From Myxococcales bacterium (lineage in GTDB: Bacteria; Myxococcota_C; UBA6777), in assembly GCA_027005175.1 (NCBI GenBank), contig JALTMC010000196.1:1-6690 (forward strand): DNA of 6,690 nucleotides, read 5' to 3'. The notes below the pieces were generated by a model, which was not told the DNA's origin, searched no databases, and saw only the letters and a list, made by a program, of their open reading frames with translations. The translations under genes were made by a program, and so were the position numbers. Positions 5,133-6,690 of the stretch are shown here, in pieces (positions within the stretch are counted from its first letter, which is position 1; every line of letters begins with the position of its first letter).

Positions 5133-5159
5133 CGACGTCGCGAGTCGCAAGCCGCGACT
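5133..5159. repeat. GC-rich nested inverted repeats in the protease-gene leader
   Basis: The perfect palindrome CGACGTCG (5133-5140) is followed by AGTCGC (5143-5148), a five-base loop and GCGACT (5154-5159). Alternative pairing of GTCGCG (5137-5142) with CGCGAC (5153-5158) is also possible. The element lies within the predicted leader RNA of the leftward operon, 11 bases before its ATG, so it may form competing hairpins near the ribosome site. No T-tract follows on either strand, so it is not an intrinsic terminator. Confidence 0.55.
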
Positions 5160-5186
5160 GTTTAAAGACACCTGTTCCACCACTGC

Positions 5187-5215
5187 ATTCTAGGGATTTT
5201 TTCTGCCTATCGCAA
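5187..5215 (-). promoter_or_regulatory. Candidate sigma70 promoter of the protease-hydrolase operon
   Basis: On the minus strand TTGCGA (5215-5210; four of six of TTGACA), a 17-base spacer and TAGAAT (5192-5187; five of six of TATAAT). Transcription would start near 5180, leaving a leader of about 58 bases that contains the GC-rich inverted repeats at 5133-5159. Confidence 0.5.
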
Positions 5216-5227
5216 GTTCTGTGAACT
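5215..5227. promoter_or_regulatory. Inverted repeat AGTTC-TGT-GAACT between two divergent promoters
   Basis: Perfect five-base arms around TGT. It lies exactly between the -35 elements of the leftward (5215-5210) and rightward (5234-5239) candidate promoters, touching the first. A protein bound here could affect both. The GTTC-N3-GAAC spacing differs from the LexA-type GAAC-N4-GTTC site, so no regulator is proposed. Confidence 0.35.
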
Positions 5228-5233
5228 GTGTGG

Positions 5234-5262
5234 TTGACCTCCGAACAGGCATCCATTAGAAA
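5234..5262 (+). promoter_or_regulatory. Candidate sigma70 promoter of holA
   Basis: TTGACC (5234-5239; five of six of TTGACA), a 17-base spacer and TAGAAA (5257-5262; four of six of TATAAT). Transcription would start near 5269, giving a leader of about 44 bases with the ribosome site AAGGA at 5302-5306. Confidence 0.45.
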
Positions 5263-5312
5263 CAGCAGACTTGGAATTTCACTCCCAAGGAAGTCTTGTA
5301 CAAGGATGAGTC

Positions 5313-6377
5313 ATGGCCCGAAAAAAGAGCACTGTAGCTAAGGGGGATGCTGTTCTCAGGAGTCTCAAAAAAGGAGAGACTCCCGGAGCGGTGTATTATA
5401 TTCATGGGGATGATCCCTATCTTATTCGGGGGCTGGTTGAGCTGATTGTAGGACGGGTCCAGCCTGCTTTCAAAGATTTCAACTTGCACACTGTGACAGC
5501 AGGAGATGTGACAGGAGAGCAGATTGCAGGTTTGGCCCAGCAACTTCCTGTGATGGACGAGCAGTCGGTGGTTCTGGTTCGGGAGGCCGGTCAGTTGAAA
5601 AAAGCGGACTGGGATGCCCTCCAACCTTACCTCAATGATCCTTCTCCAACCACGTGTTTGACCTTTGTCGAGCAAAAACGCGCCGCGAGCATTGATGGTC
5701 GAACCAAGACAGGGAAGTTGCTTAAAAAGTATGTGGTGCAGTGCTATAAGCCTTTTGACAATCGTATCCCACAATGGATACAAGAGCGCTCTAAGAAGTA
5801 TAAACTTCGTATCCATTCAAGCGCGTTGGAGCGTTTGATGGATCTTCTTGGGACAGAGCTGTCTGCTCTTGACAATGCATTGCAGCGACTCTCTCTTTTT
5901 CTGGGAGGAGCCGGAGACGTTACGTTAGATGTCGTCAATGAGGTGATCTCCAGCGATCGCGACTACAATGTCTTTGAGCTGGTCAAGCTCCTAGGGCATC
6001 GCCGGTTTGAGCAAGCTTTGCGGTATCTGCGTGGGGCTCTTCAGAGGGGAGAGCCTCCTCTGAAGCTGTTGGGCCTAATGTCCAAAACCTTTCGTGAGTT
6101 ACTTCAGGCGCGTGCGATGTTTGACCAAGGAGAACGATCCATCCAGGCGTATGATAGCTTTATCAATGCAAAGCTGCGATACAATCGAGACCAACGCATT
6201 CGTGAATTCCTTGATCAAGTCAAGTGCTTCTCCCGCATCGAACTCACCCACGCTCTTCAACTCATGCATCAAACAGACCTATCCTTAAAGTCAACTTCAG
6301 GTCTGACAGACACATTGTTAATGGAGAACTTGTTCTTCGAGATGTGTCTTCCCACACGGTTCAGTCAGACCAAGTAA
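5313..6377 (+). CDS. holA: DNA polymerase III delta subunit (clamp-loader wrench)
   Basis: 354 residues, close to the usual length of about 340. HolA is the subunit of the clamp loader that opens the beta sliding clamp so it can be placed on primed DNA. Family landmarks are in order: YYIHGDDPYLIRGLVE (28-43, the N-terminal AAA-like strand and helix), LPVMDEQSVVLVREA (78-92), CLTFVEQKR (115-123), LSALDNALQRLSLFLGG (183-199), YNVFELVKLLGHRRFEQAL (218-236) and GEPPLKLLGLMSKTFRELL (246-264). The C-terminal collar helix ends with ADxxxKS-like TDLSLKS and LLMENLFFEMC (335-345). As in other delta subunits there is no ATP-binding P-loop. The ATG at 5313 follows AAGGA by six bases; an ATG at 5306 is out of frame. 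The first residues (MARKKSTVAK) are basic. It is divergent from the protease operon, and nothing shows that it is co-regulated with it. Confidence 0.95.
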   Translation: MARKKSTVAKGDAVLRSLKKGETPGAVYYIHGDDPYLIRGLVELIVGRVQPAFKDFNLHTVTAGDVTGEQIAGLAQQLPVMDEQSVVLVREAGQLKKADWDALQPYLNDPSPTTCLTFVEQKRAASIDGRTKTGKLLKKYVVQCYKPFDNRIPQWIQERSKKYKLRIHSSALERLMDLLGTELSALDNALQRLSLFLGGAGDVTLDVVNEVISSDRDYNVFELVKLLGHRRFEQALRYLRGALQRGEPPLKLLGLMSKTFRELLQARAMFDQGERSIQAYDSFINAKLRYNRDQRIREFLDQVKCFSRIELTHALQLMHQTDLSLKSTSGLTDTLLMENLFFEMCLPTRFSQTK

Positions 6378-6379
6378 CT

Positions 6380-6393
6380 TTGAATCGATTCAA
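6380..6393. repeat. 14-bp perfect palindrome just after holA
   Basis: TTGAATCGATTCAA begins three bases after the holA stop and is followed by TACTTTTT. As RNA it could make a five-base-pair, A/U-rich stem with a TCGA loop before five U, which is a poor intrinsic terminator. As DNA it could be a protein site. The position after the gene suggests a 3' end signal, but the stem is weak. Confidence 0.35.
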
Positions 6394-6567
6394 TACTTTT
6401 TCCGATACCAAAATAATCCAGAAACCCCTCTTACCATTCAACAACTTGACACTACTTTTTAAAAAAGATCCAGAACATTCAGACATCGTAGTTGAGCGAT
6501 TGGTGTATCGTTCGGGTGGTGATAATTCAGACCTGAAATCCATTGTAGGCTCCAGATAGGTGCTTGA

Positions 6568-6690
6568 TCACCAAGTGGGATAGCAGCTTTTTCCATCATC
6601 GATGAGGGCCTTAAATGGTGTCTTCTTGTCGTTGGCGTCGAGGATAAACAGGCTGCTGGAAGATCTTTGGGAGTTGTAGATACACATAAC
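6568..6690 (-). CDS. C-terminal fragment of a leftward gene entering from the right edge (function unknown)
   Basis: The minus-strand frame starting at base 6690 is open for 40 codons and stops with TGA at 6570-6568. The translated piece contains SLFILDANDKKTPFKALIDD and ends GKSCYPTW. Its residue mix (hydrophobic stretch, then DANDKK and a Cys near the end) looks like ordinary protein and better than the other two frames of this strand. No family can be named from it. It converges on holA with 190 bases between the two stops, and no clear terminator is seen in that gap. Confidence 0.45.
   Translation of the reverse strand, partial: VMCIYNSQRSSSSLFILDANDKKTPFKALIDDGKSCYPTW

Noticed and set aside
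5256-5816. 186-codon minus-strand open frame
   Set aside because: Opposite the conserved N-terminal half of holA; composition is unlike protein and no motif is visible.
6453-6472. CTTTTTAAAAAAG inverted repeat in the gap after holA as a terminator
   Set aside because: Pure A/T arms with no loop or GC pairs; it cannot form a stable terminator stem.
6224-6559. 111-codon plus-strand frame overlapping the end of holA
   Set aside because: Its start lies inside holA in another frame, with no ribosome site and no recognisable domain.

Overview
The window is bacterial. It encodes the DNA polymerase III delta subunit, shows sigma70-type promoters and Shine-Dalgarno sites, and is densely packed with uninterrupted genes. 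Base composition is mixed, without extreme GC or AT bias. Membrane and likely periplasmic architectures suggest a Gram-negative host. A deltaproteobacterial/Myxococcota-type lineage is only a guess. No rRNA, tRNA, insertion sequence, phage gene or CRISPR array is visible.

Layout from left to right: (1) a leftward gene that starts at 679 and is still open at base 1. It encodes a lysine-rich, then glutamate/threonine-rich, apparently disordered protein ending (within the window) in VESE tandem repeats. (2) A 572-base divergent intergenic region (680-1251) with outward-facing candidate promoters, several perfect or near-perfect palindromes, and a pair of TGAAT-N4-ATTCA sites that resemble ARG boxes. 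(3) A rightward 530-residue protein (1252-2844) joining tandem helix-hairpin-helix motifs of DNA polymerase X type, a degenerate Trm112-like segment and a class I SAM-dependent methyltransferase. (4) A leftward pair: a three-helix membrane protein with a retropepsin-like aspartic protease domain (5122-3701), then a CREST-superfamily, ceramidase-like membrane hydrolase (3668-2832). The hydrolase gene overlaps the methyltransferase gene tail to tail by 13 bases. (5) A 190-base divergent promoter region with an inverted repeat between two back-to-back promoters. (6) Rightward holA (5313-6377). (7) A short convergent gap, then the C-terminal 40 codons of a leftward gene that enters from the right edge.

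The protease and hydrolase genes are 32 bases apart on one strand and probably share a transcript starting near 5180. Both products are membrane proteins, so a shared envelope role is plausible but unproven. The divergent neighbour holA is a replication housekeeping gene and need not be related to them. The items most worth attention are the HhH/Trm112/methyltransferase fusion with its odd translation start, the ARG-box-like operator pair on its promoter, and the protease-hydrolase pair.
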